NCBI GenBank assembly: GCA_041486955.1
Contig: JBGPML010000003.1
Coordinates: forward strand, 1-35,587
DNA length: 35,587 bases
Direction of reading: 5' to 3'
DNA from: JBGPML01 sp041486955
Lineage (GTDB): Bacteria > Patescibacteriota > UBA1384 > 2-12-FULL-50-11 > DASWYB01
Shown: positions 22,970 through 30,756 of the stretch, in pieces
Numbering within the stretch: the first letter of the stretch is position 1
How the letters are laid out: each line of letters opens with the position of its first letter
Notes under the pieces: model-generated
What the model was told of the DNA's origin: nothing
The model's input: the letters and a program-made list of their open reading frames with translations, nothing else
Databases searched by the model: none
Translations under genes and position numbers: made by a program

Positions 22970-23584
22970 CTACTCGGCTATCCCTTGATTTTCTGTTTTT
23001 TCATTTCGTTTTTTTTGGCCTAAGTAGCGTGGCGCAACATGTTTAATATCTTTGAGACTGGCTAATGCGCCGATCGTTGCATAAGCATTATTGAGCTTAT
23101 TTGTGGTTCGGGTCAAGCATTTACCTACCACGTTTTCGATTCCGGCTAACTCGAGAATAGGACGAACCGAGCCGCCAGCAATGACTGAAGTTCCGACACC
23201 AGCCGGTTTTAGCATAACTTTTGCTGTGTCGAATTTATAAGTTATCTCATGTGGAATGGTATGTCGAACTATTGGGACGGTGACAATACGCTTCTTAGCA
23301 TTATAGGTTGCCTTAGCTACCGCAGAAGCGATTTCATTTGACTTACCTATGCCTAAGCCGACACTTCCCTTGCGATCCCCTACTACAACAAGGGCTCGGA
23401 ATCGCAATCTCCGACCACCTTTTTGGGTTCGGCTGACCCTATCGACAGTAATGACACGATCTTCAAGAGGGGCTGACTCGTTTTCGGTAACTTGATTTGC
23501 CGAAGAATCAGCAGTTTTCGCATTCGGTTGGTTGACGGGCGGAGTTTGAGGTATTGTAGTTGTCTTTTCTTCTGCTTTAGCCAT
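22970..23584 (-). CDS. rpsE: 30S ribosomal protein S5
   Basis: A small-subunit fidelity protein, 204 residues from the ATG at 23584. An N-terminal extension of about 40 residues (Lys/Glu/Thr/Pro/Asn-rich) precedes the double-stranded-RNA-binding-like domain: EDRVITVDRVSRTQKGGRRL, FRALVVVGDRKGSVGLGIGK, and the C-terminal VIAGGSVRPILELAGIENVVGK. The frame extends upstream into rplR, which I exclude. It starts ten bases after the rplR stop and belongs to the spc operon. Confidence 0.96.
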   Translation of the reverse strand: MAKAEEKTTTIPQTPPVNQPNAKTADSSANQVTENESAPLEDRVITVDRVSRTQKGGRRLRFRALVVVGDRKGSVGLGIGKSNEIASAVAKATYNAKKRIVTVPIVRHTIPHEITYKFDTAKVMLKPAGVGTSVIAGGSVRPILELAGIENVVGKCLTRTTNKLNNAYATIGALASLKDIKHVAPRYLGQKKRNEKTENQGIAE

Positions 23585-23594
23585 ATGTCTCCTA

Positions 23595-23939
23595 TTATAC
23601 CGTAATACCTGCATCACGTAATGTGTCGGCTACAGCTTTGATTTGACCGTGGTATTTAAAACCACCGCGATCAAATACAACTCGTGTAATGTTTTTTGCT
23701 TGAAGCAACTTCGTAAATTCGGTGGCGACTAATTTGGCTCGTTCAATTCCAGACCCTGAAGTCTTAAGTCCGGAATCTGATAAGCCGATGAGTGTTTTAC
23801 CGGTAGTATCATCGATAACTTGAACATATAAATGCTGATTGCCGCGATACACACTCAACCGTGGTCGCTGCTCAGTACCAGACATTTTTGTACGAATGCG
23901 TTTGTGACGGATAGTCCGTAATAATGACTGTTTCTGCAT
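23595..23939 (-). CDS. rplR: 50S ribosomal protein L18
   Basis: A 114-residue 5S rRNA-binding protein. RPRLSVYRGNQHLYVQVIDD, the middle KLVATEFTKLLQAKNITRVVFDRGGFKYHGQIKA and the ending VADTLRDAGITV are diagnostic of bacterial L18. It begins two bases after rplF and ends ten bases before the rpsE start, in standard spc order. Confidence 0.97.
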   Translation of the reverse strand: MQKQSLLRTIRHKRIRTKMSGTEQRPRLSVYRGNQHLYVQVIDDTTGKTLIGLSDSGLKTSGSGIERAKLVATEFTKLLQAKNITRVVFDRGGFKYHGQIKAVADTLRDAGITV

Positions 23940-23941
23940 GA

Positions 23942-24487
23942 TTATTTTCCAGCTTTCGCGGCCTTACCAGCCTTGCGTCGAACAAGCTCTCCAGCATAAC
24001 GAATCCCTTTACCCTTATAAGGTTCTGGTTTTCGTACCTCTCGAATGTTTGCCGCGACCTGACCAACGAGTTGTTTATCAATCCCTGAAACGGTAATAAG
24101 GGCATTTTTTTCCACGTTAAATGAAATGCCTTGTGGAGCAGGGATCACAACGGGGTGGGTAAAACCAACCTGAAGGGTTAAGCTCGTGCCATCAGATTGC
24201 GCACGATAGCCAATCCCCTGCATTTCCAGCTTTTTGGAAAAGCCTGCACTGACACCAGTAATTGCGTTTGAAATAAGCATGCGGTTCAAGCCGTGAAGTG
24301 AGCGGGCAATTCGGTCATTTCCATGTCGTGTGACAGCAATTGTGCCATCATTAATTTCAGCGGTAATCCGAGGGCTCACCGTCACGCTCAACTCACCTTT
24401 CGGCCCAGTGACATGTAAAACAGAGTCGGTGTAGTCTACACTGACGCCATCAGGGATTGAAATAAGCTGTGAGCCAATTCGTGACAT
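23942..24487 (-). CDS. rplF: 50S ribosomal protein L6
   Basis: A 181-residue large-subunit protein made of two similar domains. SRIGSQLISIPDGVSVDYTD and VTGPKGELSVTVSP at the start are typical. The C-terminal domain ends in QVAANIREVRKPEPYKGKGI followed by RYAGELVRRKAGKAAKAGK, the L6 signature (PEPYKGKGIRY). It begins nine bases after rpsH and precedes rplR by two bases. Full length. Confidence 0.97.
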   Translation of the reverse strand: MSRIGSQLISIPDGVSVDYTDSVLHVTGPKGELSVTVSPRITAEINDGTIAVTRHGNDRIARSLHGLNRMLISNAITGVSAGFSKKLEMQGIGYRAQSDGTSLTLQVGFTHPVVIPAPQGISFNVEKNALITVSGIDKQLVGQVAANIREVRKPEPYKGKGIRYAGELVRRKAGKAAKAGK

Positions 24488-24496
24488 ACTATTTCC

Positions 24497-24886
24497 TTAC
24501 CACACCGTGGCAATAATTTCTCCACCGATTCCGCGTTTTTGAGCGTCATTACCACTCATAATACCTTGAGGTGTTGATACTATGGCTAAACCATGGCCGC
24601 TTAACGGTCGGGGTATTTGTACAACGCCACTATAACGACGGGCTCCGGGCTTAGAAACGCGTTTTAAATGACTCACCGCGGGCACTTTACCTTCGTACCG
24701 AAGCGTTATTTCTAGTGTGTCGGAAGGCTTACCAGATTTTCGGGTTACTGAATTAATATAGCCATTGTCTTTCAAGACATTGGCAATCCGTTCTTTCAGA
24801 TGAGATGCCGGAATAATAACTGTTTCATGATGAACAGCTTGGGCATTTTTGATGCGAATAAACATATCGGCAATGGGGTCGCTCAT
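24497..24886 (-). CDS. rpsH: 30S ribosomal protein S8
   Basis: A 129-residue primary 16S rRNA-binding protein that in E. coli also represses the spc operon. It begins SDPIADMFIRIKNAQAV and has VSKPGARRYSGVVQIPRPLSG and the diagnostic ending LAIVSTPQGIMSGNDAQKRGIGGEIIATVW. The start is ATG at 24886; the upstream extension in the same frame overlaps rpsZ and is rejected. It begins seven bases after rpsZ. Confidence 0.97.
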   Translation of the reverse strand: MSDPIADMFIRIKNAQAVHHETVIIPASHLKERIANVLKDNGYINSVTRKSGKPSDTLEITLRYEGKVPAVSHLKRVSKPGARRYSGVVQIPRPLSGHGLAIVSTPQGIMSGNDAQKRGIGGEIIATVW

Positions 24887-24893
24887 AATACTC

Positions 24894-25079
24894 CTACCAG
24901 GAAGCTTTCGTAATACCAGGGATTTCCCCACGTGAAGCCATTTCGCGAAAACAGATACGACAGACACCAAACGCGCGAAGATAACCACGCGGGCGACCAC
25001 AGATCTGACATCGGCGAACGATACGTGTCGAGAATTTAGGTTTACGTCCAGCTTTGATAATTAAACTTTTCTTTGCCAT
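24894..25079 (-). CDS. rpsZ: 30S ribosomal protein S14, zinc-binding type Z
   Basis: A 61-residue short S14. RCQICGRPRGYLRAFGVCRIC carries the CxxC...CxxC zinc ligands (residues 24-27 and 40-43), and the protein ends REMASRGEIPGITKASW. The short zinc form is used rather than the roughly 100-residue zinc-independent form. It lies between rplE and rpsH in normal order. Confidence 0.97.
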   Translation of the reverse strand: MAKKSLIIKAGRKPKFSTRIVRRCQICGRPRGYLRAFGVCRICFREMASRGEIPGITKASW

Positions 25080-25087
25080 ACGACTCC

Positions 25088-25639
25088 TTATGCACTCTCT
25101 GTTTTCGTAAAGGGAAATCCAAGGTGTTTCAACAACACCTGAGCCTGACGATCATCGGGACTACTCGTTACAATGGTAACCTGCATACCCCAGGTTCGGT
25201 CATTCGATTGAAATGGAATTTCTGGAAAGACTGTTTGTTCGCGTAAGCCAAAGGAAAAATTACCATGGCCGTCGAAACCTTTTACGGCAATACCTTGAAA
25301 ATCTCGTAGTCGTGGGAAAACGTAGGTAATCAATCGATCGAGAAAGTCATACATCCGCTTGCCGCGTAACGTAATCCGAAAGCCGACCAAATCATTCTCG
25401 CGTAGCTTAAAGCCAGCAATAGCTTTTTTGGCTTTGGTTACAACGGGTTTTTGACCAGTAATGAGACTAAGCGATTCTGATACACTCTTTTGGAGCGATT
25501 CATTGCCCTTTAATTCACCCCAACCAACATTAACCACAATTTTTTCGATCCGAGGCACAGCTAAAACATTCCGAATCGCCAATTCTTGGCCGAGTTGCGG
25601 AATAATCGTTGTTCGAAATGTTTCATGAAGAGATGACAT
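25088..25639 (-). CDS. rplE: 50S ribosomal protein L5
   Basis: A 183-residue 5S rRNA-binding protein of the central protuberance. It starts at ATG 25639, giving MSSLHETFRTTIIPQLGQEL, followed by VPRIEKIVVNVGWGE, TGQKPVVTKAKKAIAGFKLR, and the ending NDRTWGMQVTIVTSSPDD with GFPF. The frame extends upstream into rplX, which I exclude. It begins seven bases after the rplX stop. Confidence 0.97.
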   Translation of the reverse strand: MSSLHETFRTTIIPQLGQELAIRNVLAVPRIEKIVVNVGWGELKGNESLQKSVSESLSLITGQKPVVTKAKKAIAGFKLRENDLVGFRITLRGKRMYDFLDRLITYVFPRLRDFQGIAVKGFDGHGNFSFGLREQTVFPEIPFQSNDRTWGMQVTIVTSSPDDRQAQVLLKHLGFPFTKTESA

Positions 25640-25646
25640 AAGAATC

Positions 25647-25964
25647 CTATAACGTTTTCTGGCCCAATCGACTGGTACGAAGCTTGTCTTTATTCTCAAG
25701 CGTGTAACCAATTCGGGTTGGTTTTTTAGAATCGGCATCAAGAAGCATGACATTACTGGCATGAATTGCCCGGAATAACTCGACCACGCCGCCTGAAGGA
25801 TTCTTGGCTGATGGTTTAAGGTGTTTCTTATATTTATTTACACCAGTAACAGCGACACGGTTAAGCAACGGCAGAACGGCTTCTATTGTGCCGGTTTTGC
25901 CGCGGTCTTTCCCTGCAATGATGAGAACGGTGTCACCTTTTTTGAGTTTCATTTTTGAACCCAT
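25647..25964 (-). CDS. rplX: 50S ribosomal protein L24
   Basis: A large-subunit assembly initiator with a KOW motif, about 105 residues. KLKKGDTVLIIAGKDRGKTG at about 6-25 is diagnostic. It may start at ATG 25964 (MGSKMKLKKG) or at ATG 25952 (MKLKKG); neither has a strong ribosome site. GAG seven bases before 25964 lies in the right arm (minus orientation) of a family 2 repeat, so the hairpin could affect its translation. An internal promoter lies upstream. Confidence 0.94.
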   Translation of the reverse strand: MGSKMKLKKGDTVLIIAGKDRGKTGTIEAVLPLLNRVAVTGVNKYKKHLKPSAKNPSGGVVELFRAIHASNVMLLDADSKKPTRIGYTLENKDKLRTSRLGQKTL

Positions 25965-25967
25965 TAT

Positions 25968-26106
25968 AAAACTCGCTTTCTTGACGAAACAGACCATGTT
26001 TGGAGCGAAAAGTCCGAATCATAAGGAAGCATAGCGGATGCTACGTTGACGAATAATGCGGGCTTTGCAGCCCAAAGTGGACTGTTGCAGTCGAAATTGG
26101 AGTTTT
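25968..26106. repeat. Family 2 hairpin repeat, copy B
   Basis: A 139-nt element between rplN and rplX, the counterpart of 18633-18769. Arms AAAACTC (25968-25974) and GAGTTTT (26100-26106) pair, and an inner stem AAAGTCCG / CGGGCTTT replaces AAAGTC / GACTTT of copy A, a change that keeps pairing (A-U versus G-U). The CAGCCCAAAGTGG word is shared. It lies downstream of an internal promoter and ends three bases before the rplX ATG. Confidence 0.75.
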
Positions 26107-26139
26107 GTAGTGGGTTCATTTAGTTCCTTGATCTTATTT

Positions 26140-26168
26140 AGTATACCTGTTAATGACTATTTTGTCGA
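26140..26168 (-). promoter_or_regulatory. Internal promoter upstream of rplX
   Basis: TCGACA (26168-26163, minus strand), a 17-nt spacer and TATACT (26145-26140). It lies just after the rplN stop (26172). A transcript from here would begin near 26133 and carry the family 2 repeat in its leader before rplX. There is no terminator after rplN, so upstream transcription probably also reads through. Confidence 0.55.
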
Positions 26169-26171
26169 GGT

Positions 26172-26540
26172 TTAGAGAACTTCTGGCGCAAGCGATACAA
26201 TTTCGCGAAATCCGGAGTCACGAATCTCTCGAGCGATCGGACCAAATACGCGTGTGCCAACAGGTTTATTATCGTCAGAAATAACGACCACGGCATTATC
26301 GTCAAACCGAATCACGCTACCATCCGGACGACGGTGCGGCTTGGTGGTACGGACGATAAGGGCCTTAACAACGCTCTTCTTGGCGGTCGTGCCATGCGGG
26401 ATAGCCTTTTTTACCGTTCCAACAATCACATCACCAAGCGTGGCCGCATTATGTTTGCCACCTTTGATGGTTTGAATATGCATGATTTCGCGTGCACCAC
26501 TATTGTCGGCCACGACGTATTTCGTTCTTGGCTGCGTCAT
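26172..26540 (-). CDS. rplN: 50S ribosomal protein L14
   Basis: A 122-residue protein at the subunit interface. YVVADNSGAREIMHIQTIKG, DVIVGTVKKAIPHGTTAKKS and RRPDGSVIRFDDNAVVVISD are diagnostic, as is GTRVFGPIAREIRDSGFREIVSLAPEVL at the end. The start is ATG 26540, sharing four bases with the rpsQ stop. After it, 207 bases hold an internal promoter and a family 2 repeat, so it ends the S10-side part of the cluster. Confidence 0.97.
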   Translation of the reverse strand: MTQPRTKYVVADNSGAREIMHIQTIKGGKHNAATLGDVIVGTVKKAIPHGTTAKKSVVKALIVRTTKPHRRPDGSVIRFDDNAVVVISDDNKPVGTRVFGPIAREIRDSGFREIVSLAPEVL

Positions 26541-26812
26541 GATGCACCTTCTTGCGCAGGCTCTGATGATGTTATCGAAGCGACATTTTGTGGGACAATT
26601 TCCCAATGTTTTCGCTTACTGATTGGTTTCGTTTCACGGATTGTCACCGTATCGCCAATTTGAGCTGAATTTGCCGCATCATGAACAATAAATCGCTTCG
26701 ATACTCGGTAGCGTTTACTGTATTTGGCATGTGGAACCATACGGTCAATTTGCACCACAGTCGTTTTATCCATTTTGTTTGATACAACAATACCTTGTTT
26801 CAATTTACTCAT
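26537..26812 (-). CDS. rpsQ: 30S ribosomal protein S17
   Basis: A 91-residue OB-fold protein binding the 5' domain of 16S rRNA. QGIVVSNKMDKTTVVQIDRM and KYRVSKRFIVHDAANSAQIG, followed by VTIRETKPISKRKHWEIV, match S17. A C-terminal tail of about 12 residues (ITSSEPAQEGAS) is extra. It overlaps the rpmC end by eight bases and the rplN start by four. Confidence 0.96.
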   Translation of the reverse strand: MSKLKQGIVVSNKMDKTTVVQIDRMVPHAKYSKRYRVSKRFIVHDAANSAQIGDTVTIRETKPISKRKHWEIVPQNVASITSSEPAQEGAS

Positions 26813-27047
26813 CAGACTTCTCCTTCGCTAAGGCTTGGGCATTATTCGTTTGAAGTGCCATATGAGCGACCGTTAATCCACGGGCTAACTGACGCTTAAG
26901 AGCACGAATGTTTCGAACTTGCTTTGAATTGCCAAAGGCAATCGACATTTTTTCTTCTTGTAATTTCCGCTCTAGAGTTACAATTTCTTGTTTCATATCA
27001 GGCAGAGATAATTTACGTAAATGGGTTAAATGTTCAATCCGCTTCAT
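26805..27047 (-). CDS. rpmC: 50S ribosomal protein L29
   Basis: An 80-residue helical hairpin protein at the exit tunnel, slightly longer than the usual 60-70. LSLPDMKQEIVTLERKLQEEK and the later NSKQVRNIRALKRQLARGLTV match L29 (the LRxLKKxIAR type motif). The start is ATG 27047, directly after the rplP stop; the longer frame into rplP is rejected. It lies in standard order between rplP and rpsQ. Confidence 0.94.
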   Translation of the reverse strand: MKRIEHLTHLRKLSLPDMKQEIVTLERKLQEEKMSIAFGNSKQVRNIRALKRQLARGLTVAHMALQTNNAQALAKEKSDE

Positions 27048-27048
27048 C

Positions 27049-27462
27049 TTATGCCTCTTCCTTGGCAATAAATTTAGTTTTGACTGGTAATTTGTGCTGG
27101 GCTAAACGCATTGCTTCCTTCGCAACTGTTTCATCGACTCCTGCCATTTCAAATAAAATGCGGCCCGGCCGAACAACGGCAACAAAATGACTTGGTGCCC
27201 CTTTTCCTCCACCCATAGTTACTTCAGCCGGAAGCTGAGTCACTGGTTTATCAGGGAAAATTCGAATCCAAACTTGACCACCACGTTTAATATAACGAGT
27301 CATGGCTCGACGAGCTGCTTCGATTTGACGGGCGGTAATCCAACCCGAATCGAGTGATTTAATACCAAACTGACCGTAGGCGATGGTTGACCCGCGGAAG
27401 GATAAACCGTCACGTTTACCACGGAAGGCTTTTCGGTATTTGAGTTTTCGTGGAGCTAACAT
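27049..27462 (-). CDS. rplP: 50S ribosomal protein L16
   Basis: A 137-residue protein beside the A-site tRNA and peptidyl transferase centre. It starts MLAPRKLKYRKAFRGKRDGL and has GSTIAYGQFGIKSLDSGWIT, IEAARRAMTRYIKRGGQVWI and MGGGKGAPSHFVAVV followed by PGRILFEMAG, all diagnostic. It lies three bases after rpsC and is full length. Confidence 0.97.
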   Translation of the reverse strand: MLAPRKLKYRKAFRGKRDGLSFRGSTIAYGQFGIKSLDSGWITARQIEAARRAMTRYIKRGGQVWIRIFPDKPVTQLPAEVTMGGGKGAPSHFVAVVRPGRILFEMAGVDETVAKEAMRLAQHKLPVKTKFIAKEEA

Positions 27463-27465
27463 GGT

Positions 27466-28125
27466 TTAACTTTCCTCACCTGTCTCGATATCTCCCTTAT
27501 AGATCCAAACTTTTACACCAATAGTGCCGTATGTAGTCGGAGCATGATAGAGGGCGTAATCGATATTCGACTTAAATCGAGAAAGGGGTAATTTGCCTTC
27601 AATGAGCTTTTCTCGACGAGCAATTTCTGCACCACCCAAACGGCCAGCAACCCTAACTTTAATGCCCTTTGCTCCTCGTTGCATCGTCTTTTCGATCGCC
27701 ATTTTAGCTGCTCGACGGAAATTAATTCGCCGCGTTAATTGCTGCCCAATGTTTTGAGCCACAAAGGCAGCTGATAACTCAGGGATTTTGACTTGAGAAA
27801 TAAGGATTTTAATGTCTTTTGACGTTGAATTCTGTCCTACAACTTTTTTTTCAATAAAGTTTCGAAGCTCGTTGATACCCGTTCCTGCCCGGCCGATGAT
27901 AACACCGGGACGTCCCGCATGAATAGTAATAATAAGTGACCCGCGCTTACGCTCAATCACTATACGGTCAATTGAAGCCTGTGGACCCAGTTTTTTGGAT
28001 ACCATACGTCGGATTTTTGCATCTTCAACCACATTGGTCGCAAAGTTTTTAGTATCAAACCACTTACTATCCCAATCTTTCGTAATAAGTAATCGTGCGC
28101 TTTTTGGATGAACTTTATGTCCCAT
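27466..28125 (-). CDS. rpsC: 30S ribosomal protein S3
   Basis: A 219-residue protein of the mRNA entry tunnel. It starts MGHKVHPKSARLLITKDWDS and has a KH domain with ITIHAGRPGVIIGRAGTGIN, followed by LTRRINFRRAAKMAIEKTMQ and GIKVRVAGRLGGAEIARREK. YHAPTTYGTIGVKVWIYKGD near the end is diagnostic. Its ATG shares one base with the rplV stop (TAATG), so the two are translationally coupled. Confidence 0.97.
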   Translation of the reverse strand: MGHKVHPKSARLLITKDWDSKWFDTKNFATNVVEDAKIRRMVSKKLGPQASIDRIVIERKRGSLIITIHAGRPGVIIGRAGTGINELRNFIEKKVVGQNSTSKDIKILISQVKIPELSAAFVAQNIGQQLTRRINFRRAAKMAIEKTMQRGAKGIKVRVAGRLGGAEIARREKLIEGKLPLSRFKSNIDYALYHAPTTYGTIGVKVWIYKGDIETGEES

Positions 28126-28502
28126 TAGACAGTCTCCTTCGTTGCTGATTTTCGGACAGATTGGTTCATTTTAGCCGAAGTCGGGACGACAGTGAGTGTG
28201 AGATGACTCATGCGATGTTCCATTCGGGTCGCTCGGCCGCGTGATTTGAAAATTCGTCGTTTCAGGGCTGGACCTTCGTCGATGAAAATAGATTCTATTT
28301 TCAATAATTGATCAGGAGTCTCACGTTTGACAGAGGCAACGGCAGAACGAACGGCATGAGCAATTGGCTTTGAAGCCGCCCGTGGCATAAGCTTCAATTC
28401 AGCTAAGGCGACGTCAGTTGATTTACCACGAACTGAATCGGCCACAAGTCGTAGCTTGCGTGCAGTCATATGAATAAAACGTTGTTTGACGGTCGTACTC
28501 AT
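28125..28502 (-). CDS. rplV: 50S ribosomal protein L22
   Basis: A 125-residue protein whose beta hairpin lines the exit tunnel. HMTARKLRLVADSVRGKSTD, PIAHAVRSAVASVKRE and the ending GPALKRRIFKSRGRATRMEHRMSHLTLTV match L22; the hairpin region carries the usual RGRA motif. It is two bases after rpsS and coupled to rpsC by TAATG. Confidence 0.97.
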   Translation of the reverse strand: MSTTVKQRFIHMTARKLRLVADSVRGKSTDVALAELKLMPRAASKPIAHAVRSAVASVKRETPDQLLKIESIFIDEGPALKRRIFKSRGRATRMEHRMSHLTLTVVPTSAKMNQSVRKSATKETV

Positions 28503-28504
28503 AG

Positions 28505-28795
28505 TTATACCTTTGTTGGCTCTTTCGACTGTTCCTTCGCCATTTTGCCACCGTGACGACGGAATTTACGGGTTGGAGCAAATTCACCTAATTTATGACC
28601 AACCATGTCTTCAATAATAAAAACTGATATATGAGTCTTACCGTTATGGACTAAAAATGTATGTCCGACCATCTCCGGAAAAATAGTACAATCACGAGCC
28701 CACGTTTTAATCGGTTGTTTTACACTACCAAGCTGGGCTAATTTCTTAGCCACTCTTGGATCGATGAACGGACCTTTTTTGAGTGAACGACTCAT
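28505..28795 (-). CDS. rpsS: 30S ribosomal protein S19
   Basis: A 96-residue small-subunit head protein. MSRSLKKGPFIDPRVAKKL, IKTWARDCTIFPEMVGHTFL followed by VHNGKTHISVFI, and MVGHKLGEFAPTRKFRRHGG are diagnostic. It follows rplB after a 45-base gap with an AGGAGA-type ribosome site and precedes rplV by two bases. Confidence 0.97.
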   Translation of the reverse strand: MSRSLKKGPFIDPRVAKKLAQLGSVKQPIKTWARDCTIFPEMVGHTFLVHNGKTHISVFIIEDMVGHKLGEFAPTRKFRRHGGKMAKEQSKEPTKV

Positions 28796-28840
28796 TTATT
28801 ATTCTCCTGTGGTAATTATACCTGATGGCAACGCTTTTAT

Positions 28841-29683
28841 CTAGCGTTTTTTCCCGCGTCGACGCACGATGAAAGGATTAGTCGACTTGTTACGGCGAGT
28901 GCGATAGCCGAGAGCTGGTTTACCGGTCGGGGTTTTAGGATGTTTCAAACCGATCGATGAGTGTCCTTCTCCTCCACCATGCGGGTGATCGACCGGGTTC
29001 ATGGCTTTACCACGAACTTGTGGGCGGCGACCCATATGACGAACTCGTCCGGCCTTGGCAATTCGGACGGTATTGTGTGATGGATTAGATACTTCACCAA
29101 TGGTTGCGAATGCCGTGAGGTGAATAAGTCGGACTTCACCACTTGGTAAACGGACTTGAGCGTAATTGCCTTCTTTCGCCAAAACCACGGCACTTGTACC
29201 AGCTGACCGAGCAAGCTGACCGCCTTTACCCGGCGTAAGTTCTATATTATGAATTGGGGTGCCCGTCGGAATCATAGCCAATGGCATTCGGTTGCCAGTC
29301 GTTAATGGAGCTTTTTCATCTGTCACGATGTTACTACCAACTTTCAAGTCTTGGGGGGCGATAAAATAGGCTTTTTTGCCAGATTCAAACGTCGCTAAGG
29401 CAATATAGGCGCTTCGGTTTGGGTCATATTCAATCGCATCAACTCGAGCTTTCTGTCCGATCGTTTTGAGACCAGAAAAATCAACAAGGCGATACATTCG
29501 TTTTGCGCCACCACCTCGGTGTCGAATACTAATCCGTCCCCGAATATCGCGGCCGGCGTGCTTTTTTAAGGCAATGGTTAATGATTTTTCAGGACTTTTT
29601 TTGGTGATGTCAGAGTGAACCACATACGACATCTTCCGTCTGGCTGATGTAGTGGGACGAACCACGCGAATTGGACTAGCCAT
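28841..29683 (-). CDS. rplB: 50S ribosomal protein L2
   Basis: A 280-residue protein near the peptidyl transferase centre, essential for subunit association. The N-terminal SIRHRGGGAKRMYRLVDF block, SARSAGTSAVVLAKEGNYAQ-like core (here LARSAGTSAVVLAKEGNY) and the diagnostic MNPVDHPHGGGEGHSSIG near residue 227 are present, ending in a basic tail (TNPFIVRRRGKKR). It is full length and two bases after rplW. Confidence 0.97.
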   Translation of the reverse strand: MASPIRVVRPTTSARRKMSYVVHSDITKKSPEKSLTIALKKHAGRDIRGRISIRHRGGGAKRMYRLVDFSGLKTIGQKARVDAIEYDPNRSAYIALATFESGKKAYFIAPQDLKVGSNIVTDEKAPLTTGNRMPLAMIPTGTPIHNIELTPGKGGQLARSAGTSAVVLAKEGNYAQVRLPSGEVRLIHLTAFATIGEVSNPSHNTVRIAKAGRVRHMGRRPQVRGKAMNPVDHPHGGGEGHSSIGLKHPKTPTGKPALGYRTRRNKSTNPFIVRRRGKKR

Positions 29684-29685
29684 GG

Positions 29686-30072
29686 TTATTTCTCACCTTT
29701 CTTGCCCCGCGATCGAACGGTAATAGTACTTTCGGTTGGCGTAACAGGTTCAGCCTTTGGTTCTTCAGTTTCTTTAGCAGGCTCGGTTGCTTCAACGGGT
29801 AAGCTAAATGAATGAATGGTATCGCCTTTTTTCAAAGATACAGTCGCTTTTTTAACCATAGCTTTCTGACCAGGACGACGCTTAAATGTTACAAGATCAC
29901 TATGGCTTCGGGCTGTAGCAACCGATAACACGGTCACACCAAATTGATTGGTGACCGCTTCGCGAATCTCGTTTTTAGTCGCCCAGGTGGGAGCTAAAAA
30001 TTGATAGACACTGTTGGCAGATTGAGCCATAGACTTTTCGGTAATGACAGGTCGAAGGAAAAACCGTTTCAT
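29686..30072 (-). CDS. rplW: 50S ribosomal protein L23
   Basis: A 128-residue exit-tunnel protein that docks SRP and trigger factor. RPVITEKSMAQSANSVYQFL, ATKNEIREAVTNQFGVTVLS and TFKRRPGQKAMVKKATVSLK match L23. A C-terminal extension of about 30 residues rich in Glu, Pro and Thr is unusual. Its ATG shares a base with the rplD stop (TAATG). Confidence 0.96.
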   Translation of the reverse strand: MKRFFLRPVITEKSMAQSANSVYQFLAPTWATKNEIREAVTNQFGVTVLSVATARSHSDLVTFKRRPGQKAMVKKATVSLKKGDTIHSFSLPVEATEPAKETEEPKAEPVTPTESTITVRSRGKKGEK

Positions 30073-30755
30073 TATGATTTCTCCTTTCCAGCCGCAACCG
30101 GTGCTGCTACGGATGTCTTTGCAGATAGTTGTTCAGTGAGTGCCGCGACGGCATCTTCCGTTAAAACAAGGGTAGTATGACGCATAACATCATAAAGCTT
30201 GGCGTGTTGGGCCGATGTATATTGGTGAGTCGACACATTGCGGATAGCTCGATCGGCTAACGGTTGTCGATCGCGACTGATAACTAATGCGCCGTCAATC
30301 GCTTCTGGTAGTTGACGATAGGCGTTCATCCAATCCTTGGTTTTACCTTTTAAATCATCCAGAGAGGTCACAACGATGAGATGTTTATTGGCAACCTTGT
30401 CAGATAAAGCGGCTTTGAAAGCTAATTGTCGCATTTTTTGCGGTAGGCGCTTACTAAAGTTACGTTCATTCGATGGACCAAACGTGATACCACCACCCCG
30501 CCATAAAGGAGAGCGAGATGAACCGGCTCGAGCATTACCAGTCCCTTTTTGGCGCCATGGTTTTTTACCACCTCCAGAAACTTCACCTCGATCTTTGACA
30601 TGGGCAATGGCTGATCGGCTATTGGCTAATTGTGTCACCACGACTTGGTGGATAAGATTGGCATGAGCAGTGACACCAAATACTGTCGGGTCGAGCGTAA
30701 TGGTCCCGTTGGATTTTCCGGTTAAATCAAATTTTGAAAGGGTTATATCTGCCAT
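30072..30755 (-). CDS. rplD: 50S ribosomal protein L4
   Basis: A 227-residue protein lining the exit tunnel; in E. coli it also represses its own S10 operon. HQVVVTQLANSRSAIAHVKD, GGGKKPWRQKGTGNARAGSS and RSPLWRGGGITFGPSNERNF are diagnostic. The start is ATG 30755, one base after the rplC stop; the longer upstream frame overlaps rplC and is rejected. If L4 regulates here, the target would be the long leader ahead of rplC, which is inference. Confidence 0.97.
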   Translation of the reverse strand: MADITLSKFDLTGKSNGTITLDPTVFGVTAHANLIHQVVVTQLANSRSAIAHVKDRGEVSGGGKKPWRQKGTGNARAGSSRSPLWRGGGITFGPSNERNFSKRLPQKMRQLAFKAALSDKVANKHLIVVTSLDDLKGKTKDWMNAYRQLPEAIDGALVISRDRQPLADRAIRNVSTHQYTSAQHAKLYDVMRHTTLVLTEDAVAALTEQLSAKTSVAAPVAAGKEKS

Positions 30756-30756
30756 A

